From: an uncultured Spirochaetia bacterium
GTDB taxonomy: Bacteria > Spirochaetota > Spirochaetia > CAKZLE01
Reading direction: 5' to 3'
Assembly (NCBI GenBank): GCA_937125225.1
Contig: CAKZLE010000025.1
Location: 44,339 to 108,338 of the forward strand
DNA: 64,000 nucleotides
Of the stretch, positions 7,798 through 16,364 are shown in pieces; position 1 is the stretch's first letter, and each line of letters begins with the position of its first letter. The notes beneath the pieces were generated by a model. That model ran no database searches. It was not told where the DNA came from and saw only the letters and a program-made list of their open reading frames with translations. Made by a program: the position numbers and the translations under genes.

Positions 7798-9888
7798 ATG
7801 AGAAGAGTCGTTATATCGGTTGCATTATTAGTAGTACTGATTCTGGTGTCGAGTTGTATCTTGGAGGGAGAACCTGAAGGTCAGGTGACCCTCAGGTTCG
7901 ATGATACCATCTCGGAGTCCTCTCGAACGATCTATTCTCCAGGATATGGGAACCCGATCGTCTCCTACGCATTAGCCTTGGATGGCCCCTCAGGTTTTAC
8001 CTTGAACTTTGAGGATATCACGTTGGATGCATCAGATAGCTATCTGATCGAATCGATCGGTTTTGGCACCTGGGAAGTCACTGCGACTGGGTATGATGCA
8101 GAAGGAAACTATCGAGGAGAGGGCTCAGCAGAGTTCACTGTCTCTACCGAACCTCTGGATCCGGTAACCATCGAGATTGGCTTTGCTGGGGCCTGTGATG
8201 TAGATATCCTGATCCAATGGCCAGAATCAACGATCGTATCACCTGTTGTCGCAGGATATATAGCTCCGGTAGCCTCAGGTGTCATAGGTACACAAGATCC
8301 ATTGACCTTCACGTTATCAGATGATTCCATTCAGGTGACTACTCCAACGAATACGATTCCCGCAGGGACTCATCTTACTCATATCACCATCCATGATGGC
8401 GAAACCCTCGTATGGGTCTTCCATGAGATGATGTACCTTGATAAGGGTACGGTTACCCGTATTGAGAAGATCCTGAGTGCTAGAGATCTCTTTCTAGAAG
8501 AGACAACAGTCTCTATCACAGAGACCTTGCCAGAACGTCTCTCCTTGAGTATCGAACCACGATTCTCATTACAGGGTCTGAGTTTCACTCCAAAAGCTCT
8601 CACGACTGAAGATCAAGAGGTCTCGTTAGATGGCTGGTCCTGGTTTGTGAACGGGGTCGCAGCTTCTCCCTATGATGATAGTGATCTACCCTTCAGTGCG
8701 ATAAACTCCAGAAACCCGAATATCATCCTGCAGGGGATCTATGATAATAACCTCTATACGAAACAGGAGACGAGTGATGTAGACACGCTCACTTTTTCCC
8801 CTGAGATCGTTTCAGGTGGAGGGACGACCTATCTGAGGATCTCTGATGATTTGGTCTACTCTTTCGGACAGTATCTTGAACAACAGGAAGAGATGCTACT
8901 GAGAGGGGAGGATCCTGATGGGCTGGTTGTTGCACTCATCACCGAATTGAGTTCAGTGAGTTCCCTCGATATAGCCTCTTCTCATGCTGCTGCAGTCATA
9001 GATGGGCTAGGGTATTCTTGGGGTAGGAATAGTACTCATGGAGTTCTGGGTATCGGGACGACATTTGCTCAATATGTCCCACAGGTCATCATAGAGGAGA
9101 GTGATAACCCCGTCGAGCAGATCGATGTCGGAACTAATCATTCCCTGGCACGAATGGAAGATGGTACCATACGAAGTTGGGGATTCAATGAGTATAAACA
9201 GATCCTTGATTCCAGCGAGACCTCCTATAGCTCCCCAGTGACTATCCCAGGATTTACCTCGGTCATCGATGTGGCTGCAGGGAGATTCCAATCCTTCGTG
9301 CTCAAGTCTGATGGTACTGTCTGGGGATGGGGAGATAACAGATTCAATCAAGTCAGTTCAGATTCATCAGAGATTATCAATATACCGGTACAGATACCTA
9401 CCTCTGCTAAGTTCGTCGATATCACCACGTATGGGTATAGTACCTATGGATTGACTGCGACAGGCGACCTATACAGTTGGGGCCATGATGTCGGGGGGTC
9501 CTTAGGTCAGGGAAGCTCTTCAGCTACCTATAGCGATCCCGTAAGGATCCTCACGAATGTGAAACAGGTCGTAAGCGGATACGCCTTTGCGATGGCTTTG
9601 ACCTTTGATGGCAAGCTCTATACCTGGGGGTATAATACCCATGGACAATTGGGTAATGGAACAGAAGACAGTAGCTCTACACCCGGGCAGATTCTCACAG
9701 ATATCATCATCACCTCGATAGGATGTGGAGAGTATGAGGCCTTCGCTACAAGTGCCACAACCATCTATGGTTGGGGACTCAATGACGATGGTCAGCTTGG
9801 ATTAGGTGAGGCCCACATAACCGAGATGACTTTTGAACCTGAGGATTTCTATGGAGTGAAGACTCCTGTCGCCTGGAGCTTTGATTAG
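7798..9888 (+). CDS. RCC1-repeat beta-propeller lipoprotein
   Basis: A 696-residue putative lipoprotein: a hydrophobic leader with the lipobox VSSC (Cys20), an acidic linker, and an N-terminal half of beta-rich, Ig-like character (about 25-330). The C-terminal half (about 345-690) contains at least six RCC1/BLIP-II-type blades, recognisable by YSWGRNSTHG, RSWGFNEYKQ, WGWGDNRFNQV, YSWGHDVGGSLGQG, YTWGYNTHGQLGNG and YGWGLNDDGQLGLG. RCC1 propellers are protein-interaction platforms; bacterial secreted forms are common in surface proteins, but the partner is unknown. The gene stands alone, ahead of a strong hairpin at 9949-9991. GC content is normal for the window, unlike the first gene. Confidence 0.88.
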   Translation: MRRVVISVALLVVLILVSSCILEGEPEGQVTLRFDDTISESSRTIYSPGYGNPIVSYALALDGPSGFTLNFEDITLDASDSYLIESIGFGTWEVTATGYDAEGNYRGEGSAEFTVSTEPLDPVTIEIGFAGACDVDILIQWPESTIVSPVVAGYIAPVASGVIGTQDPLTFTLSDDSIQVTTPTNTIPAGTHLTHITIHDGETLVWVFHEMMYLDKGTVTRIEKILSARDLFLEETTVSITETLPERLSLSIEPRFSLQGLSFTPKALTTEDQEVSLDGWSWFVNGVAASPYDDSDLPFSAINSRNPNIILQGIYDNNLYTKQETSDVDTLTFSPEIVSGGGTTYLRISDDLVYSFGQYLEQQEEMLLRGEDPDGLVVALITELSSVSSLDIASSHAAAVIDGLGYSWGRNSTHGVLGIGTTFAQYVPQVIIEESDNPVEQIDVGTNHSLARMEDGTIRSWGFNEYKQILDSSETSYSSPVTIPGFTSVIDVAAGRFQSFVLKSDGTVWGWGDNRFNQVSSDSSEIINIPVQIPTSAKFVDITTYGYSTYGLTATGDLYSWGHDVGGSLGQGSSSATYSDPVRILTNVKQVVSGYAFAMALTFDGKLYTWGYNTHGQLGNGTEDSSSTPGQILTDIIITSIGCGEYEAFATSATTIYGWGLNDDGQLGLGEAHITEMTFEPEDFYGVKTPVAWSFD

Positions 9889-9948
9889 TCACCTATTCTC
9901 AGGGATGCAAGGTCTAGGGGGTCGATCTCACTACCAGTAATAAGATTC

Positions 9949-9991
9949 TGCTACCTCATATGAGATTCCGAGAATCTCGTATGAGGTAGCA
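9949..9991 (+). terminator. Long stem-loop after the RCC1-repeat gene
   Basis: A 20-bp stem (9949-9968 with 9972-9991, one G-U pair) with a three-base loop. Neither side has a T run, so it could be a terminator working with Rho or a stabilising mRNA end. Confidence 0.55.
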
Positions 9992-10048
9992 TTCAAAAGA
10001 AATGAAAAGTTTATAAAAAGATATTCATATGAGCCATATTTATCTCTA

Positions 10049-10111
10049 TGGTATAATGACTTACATCTTTTATCAGATACCATGATCAGGTCGTAGACCT
10101 GACCATCTGAT
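10049..10111 (+). promoter_or_regulatory. Extended -10 promoter and leader stem-loop of the hydroxylase gene
   Basis: TGGTATAAT (10049-10057) is an ideal extended -10 element with no good -35. The expected leader then contains a two-part stem: ATCAGAT/ATCTGAT outside (10072-10078, 10105-10111) and TCAGGTC/GACCTGA inside (10086-10092, 10096-10102). The RBS AAGGAG follows directly before the ATG at 10145. The hairpin may tune translation or mRNA stability. Confidence 0.5.
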
Positions 10112-10144
10112 GAGAGAGAAGAATTCATTGAGAAGGAGATTTGA

Positions 10145-11119
10145 ATGGCAACAAAAGAGGTGCATGATAGAGGCCATATTGATGATAAGGGACATTGGAG
10201 ACCTGAAAGGGCTCAGGGCTTTGCCCCCTTGTTCACCTTACCCTTCAGACCGATTGCCCTCCTCAAGTGGCTATTCGGCTGGGGTGGTTATATCTGGCCG
10301 ATCAGAGTCATCTATGTGGTTCTCGCCTATGTGACTTGGTACCTTCTTCAAGGTGGAGTACTCGAGACCTACAAGAGTCTTGAATTCGGTTGGATAGCTC
10401 TGATCGTATTACGTAATCTGATCCTTCTCGTTACGGTCTTTGGCTTCTATCATGTGACTATCTATATGTTGAAAGTCGAGAAGAGTTATGGGAAGTACCA
10501 CCCTGATTGGCAGATCAAGGACTCAAAACGGTTCCTTTTCCATGATCAGGTAAAGGATAATATGTTTCGCTCCATCGTCTCCGGTGTCCCTATCTGGAGT
10601 GCCTGGGAGGTCTTGTATCTCTGGTTGGCTGCGAATGGGAGACTTCCTCTGACCACCTATAGTCAGAGTCCTGTCTGGTTTGTCTCATTGTTCTTCATCA
10701 TCCCCCTATGGCGGGAAGTCCACTTCTATTTCATACATCGTCTCCTCCATTGGAAACCACTTCTGAAGGCAGTCCACAGTGTACATCATAAGAATCCGAA
10801 CTGTGGCCCCTGGTCAGGGATGGCCATGCATCCTATCGAACATATTGGTTATCTGAGTGTGGTATTGTTAGCCTTCATACTACCGGTGCATCCAGTACAC
10901 CTGTTCTTCATCTCTCAGCTCACTGCATTGAGACCTGCCCATGGTCATACCGGATTCGAAGGACCCTTCTTCAAAGGTAAATGGCCTGCAGGAGACTACT
11001 TCCATTATCTTCACCATAAGCACGTGAGCTGTAACTATGGTGAATCGACAGTCCCCCTTGATAGATGGTTCGGGACCTTCTTCGATGGAGAGGGTACCTT
11101 TAGAAGAAAAGGGAAGTAA
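10145..11119 (+). CDS. Fatty acid hydroxylase / sterol desaturase family membrane protein
   Basis: A 324-residue integral membrane protein of the ERG3/fatty acid hydroxylase superfamily. The di-iron histidine clusters are intact: HFYFIHRLLHW (about 196-206), HSVHHKN (about 215-221) and FHYLHHKHVSCNYG near the C-terminus, with an additional LHPIEH-like histidine pair (MHPIEHIG). Hydrophobic segments at about 40-80, 90-115, 145-165 and 235-260 place the clusters on the cytoplasmic face. The reaction is O2-dependent hydroxylation or desaturation of a lipid; the lipid is unknown. The ATG at 10145 is supported by AAGGAG seven bases upstream. An oxygen-using enzyme is noteworthy among anaerobic-type fermentative genes, although other spirochaetes also encode members. 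Confidence 0.88.
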   Translation: MATKEVHDRGHIDDKGHWRPERAQGFAPLFTLPFRPIALLKWLFGWGGYIWPIRVIYVVLAYVTWYLLQGGVLETYKSLEFGWIALIVLRNLILLVTVFGFYHVTIYMLKVEKSYGKYHPDWQIKDSKRFLFHDQVKDNMFRSIVSGVPIWSAWEVLYLWLAANGRLPLTTYSQSPVWFVSLFFIIPLWREVHFYFIHRLLHWKPLLKAVHSVHHKNPNCGPWSGMAMHPIEHIGYLSVVLLAFILPVHPVHLFFISQLTALRPAHGHTGFEGPFFKGKWPAGDYFHYLHHKHVSCNYGESTVPLDRWFGTFFDGEGTFRRKGK

Positions 11120-11204
11120 GAACCCTAGAACCTTATACATTACATGATAGAAAGCCCTCACTGAAGGTCGTTTCGAACACAAGGATAAAATACCTCTAAA
11201 TATA

Positions 11205-11430
11205 TGAATCCCCAGACTAGTGATGAAGATAGGAGCCAAAGAGGTTGGAGGGAGAACTCCACCTGGTGGCGAGCCCGTTGAGTTTAGCTGTTAGCTTCAC
11301 CAAACAGAGCAAAGCACATGTCCCTCCTAGCTTACGTAAACGGTCATAGGAGGTATAACACGGTGAATAAACCAATGCTGTCTTGATGGGGGAATGCTCA
11401 TACTCTTGAGGGTGACGCCCTTCTGGGTTT
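11205..11430 (+). other. Possible structured RNA or degenerate group II intron-like fragment upstream of murQ copy 1
   Basis: This part of a 398-base non-coding gap is unusually rich in local stems. GGTTGGAG/CTCCACC (11243-11250 with 11257-11263, one bulge) is followed by CTGTT/AACAG (11288-11292, 11303-11307), CCTCCTA/TAGGAGG (11323-11329, 11347-11353) and AGGGT/GCCCT (11409-11421). The texture resembles a catalytic-intron or mobile RNA fragment, but no domain V or reverse transcriptase was seen, so the identity is unproven. A 116-codon frame on the opposite strand runs through it and has no family resemblance. Confidence 0.3.
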
Positions 11431-11436
11431 GTGAAG

Positions 11437-11485
11437 TGAAAATATATTTTATATAAGAATATAAATATCTGAAAATAAATGTTGC
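11437..11485 (+). promoter_or_regulatory. Promoter/operator block of murQ copy 1 (putative RpiR/MurR site)
   Basis: TGAAAATATATTTTA (11437-11451) fits TGAAA-N5-TTTCA with one change. It is followed 33 bases later by TGAAAATAAATGTTGC (11470-11485). The same two elements with the same 33-base offset precede murQ copy 2, so the block is conserved regulatory sequence; TATATA at 11450-11455 may serve as the -10 box. Confidence 0.5.
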
Positions 11486-11517
11486 GTTGGGTCTTCTTCA
11501 GTATTACACTGATGTTT

Positions 11518-12408
11518 ATGAACATCAGTAAGTTAACCACTGAACAACGGAATCCTAATTCCTTCAAGATTGATCAAAAGTCAACTTTGGAGATTCTCAA
11601 GATCATTAACCAGGAAGACAAGACTGTCCCCTTTGCCGTTGAGAACGCCCTACTTGAGATCACTGCCCTAGTGGATGACGTAGTTCACACCTTCAGTATC
11701 GGTGGTCGGCTATTCTATATAGGAGCCGGGACCTCCGGTAGGTTAGGGGTCTTAGATGCTTCAGAATGCCCTCCGACTTTTGGTGTCCCTACCACCATGG
11801 TACAGGGGAACAAAGCTCTCACTACCTCTGTTGAATGGGTAGAAGATGATGGTCTTGCAGGGATCCAATCACTCAAAGATGTTAGCTTCACGGGAAATGA
11901 CGTTCTTGTAGGTATAACGGCCTCAGGACAAGCCCCTTTCGTGAAGGCTGCTATGGAGTATGCTTGCTCATTAGGTGCAGTTGTCGGTGCTATAGCCTGT
12001 AATGAGCAATCAAAGATCTTCAGTGCAGCAGACCACCAGATCCTCCTATCAGTTGGACCTGAGATCCTTACCGGTTCCACCCGTTTGAAATCAGGAACTG
12101 CCCAGAAACTCGTATTGAATATGATAACTACCACGGCGATGATCAAGATGGGAAAGGTCTATAACAATTATATGGTTGACCTCACTCCTGTAAACGAGAA
12201 ACTGCATAAAAGAGCGGTAGGTCTCATCAGTGAGATAAGTGAATGTTCTATGGAACAGGCAGAACAGATGTTCCTTCTTTCCGATAAGAATGTGAAGACT
12301 GCTATCATCATGATCATGCTTGATCTTGATAAAGAACATGCAGAGCTCATGATCACAAGGGGTGAGGGGAATCTCCATAGGACCCTAGAGGCTTTTAACA
12401 CACTATGA
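11518..12408 (+). CDS. murQ: N-acetylmuramic acid 6-phosphate etherase, copy 1 (with active-region deletion)
   Basis: A 296-residue MurQ homologue with a SIS-domain fold. MurQ cleaves the lactyl ether of MurNAc-6-phosphate, giving GlcNAc-6-phosphate and D-lactate in the cytoplasm. The conserved opening LTTEQRNPNS, the phosphate-binding GAGTSGRLGVLDASECPPTFG with catalytic Glu83, and GSTRLKSGTAQKLVLNM are present. The start at 11518 is chosen because it aligns with copy 2 and with MurQ N-termini; an in-frame ATG at 11479 lies in the conserved promoter block. Compared with copy 2 it lacks five residues (IIAGG) directly after VQG, between the two catalytic glutamates, and has Leu for Met in the STRMKSGT motif. 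It may be altered or inactive. It precedes the first ABC operon. Confidence 0.9.
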   Translation: MNISKLTTEQRNPNSFKIDQKSTLEILKIINQEDKTVPFAVENALLEITALVDDVVHTFSIGGRLFYIGAGTSGRLGVLDASECPPTFGVPTTMVQGNKALTTSVEWVEDDGLAGIQSLKDVSFTGNDVLVGITASGQAPFVKAAMEYACSLGAVVGAIACNEQSKIFSAADHQILLSVGPEILTGSTRLKSGTAQKLVLNMITTTAMIKMGKVYNNYMVDLTPVNEKLHKRAVGLISEISECSMEQAEQMFLLSDKNVKTAIIMIMLDLDKEHAELMITRGEGNLHRTLEAFNTL

Positions 12409-12520
12409 ACAACAACCTGTGGATAAAGGACTACCTAAAAACATCTATCCTCTCTCACATTACATCAGTAGTAGAACATCAAATGAAGACCGATTAGATC
12501 GATCGATCATTGCTATATAG

Positions 12521-12537
12521 GTATCTCATAGAGATAC
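12521..12537 (+). promoter_or_regulatory. Perfect palindrome upstream of the first ABC binding-protein gene
   Basis: GTATCTC ATA GAGATAC, 7-base perfect arms, lies 46 bases before the ATG at 12583. It could be an operator or a small leader hairpin. It differs from the TGAAA-type sites, so this operon may answer to an additional regulator. Confidence 0.4.
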
Positions 12538-12582
12538 AAACCAAGAAAGTGTGTCTTTTTTGGAAAAAACAGGAGGAATCTT

Positions 12583-13890
12583 ATGAAAAGAATGGTTTGT
12601 CTTATCTTATTGACAGCCCTACTGATGCCCCTTTTTGCACAGGGTGGAGTAGAGGAGAAAGCTGTCCTAGACATGTCAGCACCAGTGACCTTGACTATCT
12701 GGACGCATGAAGATGCGAATAGAAAGGTCTTGGAACAGGAACTCATTGCAGAATTTATGGAAATGAACCCCAATGTCACGGTGGATTACCAAACGTATCC
12801 ATCAAGTAAGATGAGGGAACTTCTCACCGTATCCTTCTCTGCAAACCAGGGACCAGATATCTTCAATCAGAGCCAATCTGTCGTCAGACAGTTCGTTATT
12901 GAAGGAAGAGTATCGGCACTCGATCCAGAGTGGATCGGAGAAGCTTCCCTAGATGATGTGACTGGTAGATATATTCCCGGAGCTCTTGCAGCTGTAGAAT
13001 ATGACGGTGATATTCATGGATTACCCCTTGAGTATACCAACTTCTGTACCTATCTGAATAAGAACATCTTCAGAGATGCAGGACTGGATCCTGAGAAAGA
13101 CTATCCCAAAACATGGGAAGAGGTCATGGAAGTATCTAAGAAACTTGTTCTTAGAGAGGGAGAGATCATCACCCGACGTGGTTATGACTTCAGATATCCC
13201 TCCTACACCATGCAGTTCCTCCCTATGGTCGAACAGTTAGGTGGAAAGTTGATGAGTGATGATGGGAAGACCGCAGTCGTTGGTGATGAAGCCTGGTTGC
13301 AGTTCTTTACCTACATGAGAGATTGGGGTCCAGAAGGGTACAACCTCGGTGGACCTACCTACCTACCACCTCGTAAAGTATTTGACAACAACAACAATGA
13401 GATCGCTATGAGTGACAGTGGATTATACCAGCAGGGTCGAATGAAAAAAGCCAATCCTGATTTCTTCAATAGTGACGATTGGATGGTCATCCCCTTCCCA
13501 CAATTCGAAGATGCTGTTGTAGAGACTGCAGGGGCGATCGCCTGCCATTACTATATGGTCAATGGACAGATCGATACCTTGAATCAGATGTGGGCCTGGA
13601 AACTCGTTGACTTCATGCTCTCTCATTCAGCTGATTACCTCGAACAGGTCAATCTCGTACAACCTACCTATGAACTGTTCGAATCTGATGCATTTGCAGC
13701 TCTTCCTTTCTCTGATGTGTTTGCAGCAGATATGAAGAAGGGTGATCTTGTGTACTTCGCAGGAAACAGTTCTGCAGTCAATGACAAGCTGAAGGGTGCT
13801 GTTGAATCAGCAATGCTCCTTGGTGAAGACCCTGCGACTGTCCTTGAGAACTTCAGAAAAGAGATTCAGATTCTTATTGATGACGAATAG
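12583..13890 (+). CDS. ABC transporter sugar-binding protein, CUT1 family (system 1)
   Basis: A 435-residue extracellular solute-binding protein (SBP_bac_1 type). It has a signal peptide ending near LFAQGG without a lipobox Cys, and the family pattern VTLTIWTHED, then LIAEFMEMNPNVTVDYQTYP, GPDIFNQSQSVVRQF, and YDGDIHGLPLEYTNFCTYLNKNIFRDAGLDP. It delivers an oligosaccharide or glycoside to the two permeases downstream. Linkage to murQ, a dipeptide-epimerase homologue and an AmiE-like hydrolase suggests a muropeptide or MurNAc-containing ligand; this is inference. AGGAGG stands directly before the start. A stem-loop follows the stop codon. Confidence 0.93.
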   Translation: MKRMVCLILLTALLMPLFAQGGVEEKAVLDMSAPVTLTIWTHEDANRKVLEQELIAEFMEMNPNVTVDYQTYPSSKMRELLTVSFSANQGPDIFNQSQSVVRQFVIEGRVSALDPEWIGEASLDDVTGRYIPGALAAVEYDGDIHGLPLEYTNFCTYLNKNIFRDAGLDPEKDYPKTWEEVMEVSKKLVLREGEIITRRGYDFRYPSYTMQFLPMVEQLGGKLMSDDGKTAVVGDEAWLQFFTYMRDWGPEGYNLGGPTYLPPRKVFDNNNNEIAMSDSGLYQQGRMKKANPDFFNSDDWMVIPFPQFEDAVVETAGAIACHYYMVNGQIDTLNQMWAWKLVDFMLSHSADYLEQVNLVQPTYELFESDAFAALPFSDVFAADMKKGDLVYFAGNSSAVNDKLKGAVESAMLLGEDPATVLENFRKEIQILIDDE

Positions 13891-13900
13891 TTGAGTGTAG

Positions 13901-13929
13901 GCCCGAAGGTGAGCCAATCATCTTCGGGC
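13901..13929 (+). terminator. Intra-operon stem-loop after ABC system 1 binding protein
   Basis: A 12-bp stem (13901-13912 with 13918-13929, one G-U pair; GCCCGAAG core) with a five-base loop and no T run. It separates the binding-protein gene from the permease genes and probably raises binding-protein mRNA over permease mRNA. Confidence 0.7.
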
Positions 13930-13965
13930 TGTTCTACGCCTTGATGTACTATAGGGGAAAACAGG

Positions 13966-14865
13966 ATGAAATATATAGGTATTGAGAAGAAGAAGGCACG
14001 ATGGGGCTATATGTTCGTTGCACCTGCAGTCCTCCTTTTTTTCATGTTCTCTCTCTACCCGATGCTCAATGCATTCTATAATACCTTCTTCAATATCAAA
14101 TTGCTCTCTTTACGAGCTCCGAAGTTCGTGGGATTGAAGAACTATATCTTTGTGCTGAATTCCCCCTCCTTCTGGAACTCGATGAAGGCAACGGCTCTAT
14201 TCACCTTGGGAGCCTTCATCCCCTTGACTATCTTCTCTCTCATCTTTGGATTGATTGTCACTAGCCGGATGAGAAATCAAAAGGCTATCCAGTTATTGAT
14301 GTATACCCCTGCGGTCCTCTCATCTGTGGTCGCGGCCCTTATCTGGATGATCATCTTCGATCCACGAGGTATCGGGAACAGTATCGTCAACAATATTCTG
14401 CAGACTCATGGTATCGACCATCGCTGGCTCACTGATCCTGTCATGCTTCGAGTCTCGACAGTCACCATCTATGTCTGGAAGTATATCGGATACTTCACCA
14501 TCATATTCGTCACAGGGATCGCTAAGGTCCCAGAGTCGACTTTAGAGGCTGCAACCATCGCTGGAGCATCAACCATGCAGACTATCAGGTTGATCGTCTT
14601 GCCATTGTTAAAGCCCACGACCCTCATGGTCTCGATCGTCACAATGCTCAACTGCCTGAAATCATTCTCTACCCAATACCTCTTTACTCAAAGAGGAGCT
14701 CCACTAGAACCTCTGAACGTCGTTACCTTGAATATCTACAATACGGCGATGAGGGATCTGAATATCAGTCGGGCCTGTGTCATGAGCTTCCTGCTATTCT
14801 TAGTGATGATGATCCTCACCCTTTCGCGCATGAGTTCCTCAGAACGTAATGTGACTGAATATTAG
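13966..14865 (+). CDS. ABC sugar permease, MalF-type (system 1)
   Basis: A 299-residue inner-membrane permease with about six helices and the cytoplasmic EAA loop: EAATIAGASTMQTIRLIVLP. The N-terminal YMFVAPAVLLFFMFSLYPMLNAFYNTF-like helix is typical of CUT1 MalF/UgpA proteins; only the motif ends are quoted here. It pairs with the next gene to form the translocation pore. No ATPase is encoded nearby. Confidence 0.94.
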   Translation: MKYIGIEKKKARWGYMFVAPAVLLFFMFSLYPMLNAFYNTFFNIKLLSLRAPKFVGLKNYIFVLNSPSFWNSMKATALFTLGAFIPLTIFSLIFGLIVTSRMRNQKAIQLLMYTPAVLSSVVAALIWMIIFDPRGIGNSIVNNILQTHGIDHRWLTDPVMLRVSTVTIYVWKYIGYFTIIFVTGIAKVPESTLEAATIAGASTMQTIRLIVLPLLKPTTLMVSIVTMLNCLKSFSTQYLFTQRGAPLEPLNVVTLNIYNTAMRDLNISRACVMSFLLFLVMMILTLSRMSSSERNVTEY

Positions 14866-14879
14866 AAGGAGTCTGTTTA

Positions 14880-15737
14880 ATGTTTTTACGTAACAATACA
14901 CCATCAGACAGAGTCGTCAACCTCTTAATCAATAGTCTTCTCGTCTTGATCCTACTCGCTATGCTCATGCCGATCGCCTTCATGGTCACCGCATCCTTCA
15001 TGCCCGCCAATGAGATCTTCACTATGCCCTACCGGTGGATCCCGAAGACATTTATATTCTCAAACTATTTCCATGCAGTCGCTGGAAATGATGAGAGTTT
15101 CATCTTCATAAGAAATCTCATAAACTCCCTGATCGTCGCATTATCGACAGCTGCCCTCTCTGTAGTAGTCTCCGGGCTAGCAGGTTATGGGCTGAGTAAG
15201 TTCAGATTCAAGGGCAGGAACTTCATCTTCCTGATGCTCATGGGAAGGATGATGATTCCCTTTGAGGCGATCATGATCCCGATGTATATCACAGCAGTAC
15301 GGTTAGGACTACAGAATACCTATCCGGGGCTCATCATGCCCTTCATCCTCAATACCTTTGGGCTGTTTCAGATGCGCCAGTATCTGATGACCTTCCCCGA
15401 TGATATTCTTGATGCAGGACGAATCGATGGCTTGAGCGAGATGGGGATCTTCTGGAAACTCGTATTCAAGAACAGTACTCCAGCGATCGCGACTGCTGCT
15501 ATCTTGAGCTTCAGAGGGCAATGGGACAATCTCCTGTGGCCCCTACTTATTGCGCAGAAGGAGAGGATGAAGACCATCCCCACCTATATCATAAAATTCA
15601 CTGAAGAGAAATCTTCTGATGAGGGAGCTATGATGGCCGTTGCGGTATTGGCTAGTCTACCAATAATCATACTATTTTTAACCTTGTCAAAATATTTTCT
15701 CCATGGATCTACGATGTATACAGCTAGTAAAGAGTAA
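14880..15737 (+). CDS. ABC sugar permease, MalG-type (system 1)
   Basis: A 285-residue permease of the MalG/UgpE group with six hydrophobic helices. The coupling loop reads DAGRIDGLSEMGIFWKLVF, and the C-terminus ends GSTMYTASKE. It starts 14 bases after the MalF-type gene with AGAAGGAG as ribosome site. It is the partner permease of the preceding gene. Confidence 0.94.
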   Translation: MFLRNNTPSDRVVNLLINSLLVLILLAMLMPIAFMVTASFMPANEIFTMPYRWIPKTFIFSNYFHAVAGNDESFIFIRNLINSLIVALSTAALSVVVSGLAGYGLSKFRFKGRNFIFLMLMGRMMIPFEAIMIPMYITAVRLGLQNTYPGLIMPFILNTFGLFQMRQYLMTFPDDILDAGRIDGLSEMGIFWKLVFKNSTPAIATAAILSFRGQWDNLLWPLLIAQKERMKTIPTYIIKFTEEKSSDEGAMMAVAVLASLPIIILFLTLSKYFLHGSTMYTASKE

Positions 15738-15749
15738 AGGAGACACAAA

Positions 15750-16349
15750 ATGATAAAGGTTTGTATTTTTGATATGGGCGGGGTACTCGTTAGAGACCAT
15801 GATGTCGCACCGGCTTTGATCGAGTATCTAGGAAGAGAGGAGAGAAGTTTCAGATCCTTGGGAGATACCGTCCTGAACTCCCTACGAGAACATGGGAAGG
15901 GGAATATTACAGAAACAGAATTCTGGGAGATCTATCGTTCTGAGATTCATGAGGATCTGTTCATAGGAGGAGAGAGCCTGCTCGGACGATTCTTCACCCC
16001 TAAGTTAGATATTCCCACAGCATCGGTGATAGGAGAACTCAAGGCAACCGGTATGCGTGTAGTCTGTGGGACCAATGTGATAGCTTCCCACTACAGGATC
16101 CATCAGGAGGGACACCAGTACGAGCTCTTCGATGCAGTCTATCCATCACATCTGATGCATATCATAAAACCTGATCCTACCTTCTTCCAGTGGATCCTCG
16201 ATCAGGAGGGCATCTCTGCGAACGAAGCCTTCTTCACCGATGATATGGCGGTGAATACCCAGAGTAGTAGTGCTTTAGGAATACACTCCTTTGTCTATAC
16301 TGATGCAGAGACACTGAGAACACAATTATCGGATCTAGATCTATTGTAA
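15750..16349 (+). CDS. HAD-superfamily hydrolase (sugar phosphatase-like)
   Basis: A 199-residue HAD subfamily IA protein. Motif I is FDMGGVLVRDHD, where the nucleophile Asp is present and the usual second Asp is replaced by Gly, as in the YihX/epoxide-hydrolase-like branch. Motif II is the CGTN segment, motif III Lys lies in HIIKPDPTFF, and motif IV is FFTDDM. YihX-like members dephosphorylate sugar phosphates. It is the fourth gene of the ABC system 1 operon, starting 12 bases after the permease, so a role in processing or clearing a phosphosugar from the imported substrate is a fair inference. Confidence 0.88.
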   Translation: MIKVCIFDMGGVLVRDHDVAPALIEYLGREERSFRSLGDTVLNSLREHGKGNITETEFWEIYRSEIHEDLFIGGESLLGRFFTPKLDIPTASVIGELKATGMRVVCGTNVIASHYRIHQEGHQYELFDAVYPSHLMHIIKPDPTFFQWILDQEGISANEAFFTDDMAVNTQSSSALGIHSFVYTDAETLRTQLSDLDLL

Positions 16350-16364
16350 TGGAGTAGAACTCTT

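Noticed and set aside
9949..9991. Reading the long hairpin as an insertion-sequence end or attachment site
   Set aside because: There is no transposase or integrase nearby and no matching partner repeat; it sits where a gene-end structure is expected.
11479..11517. Upstream in-frame start for murQ copy 1
   Set aside because: The extra 13 residues do not align with copy 2 or other MurQ N-termini and lie in the conserved promoter block.
11217..11567. 116-codon frame on the minus strand across the murQ copy 1 leader
   Set aside because: It overlaps the murQ start and the conserved regulatory block and shows no domain; it is better explained by structured non-coding DNA.
12497..12508. Triple GATC repeat upstream of ABC system 1
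   Set aside because: GATC is frequent throughout this sequence, so a special methylation switch cannot be supported.
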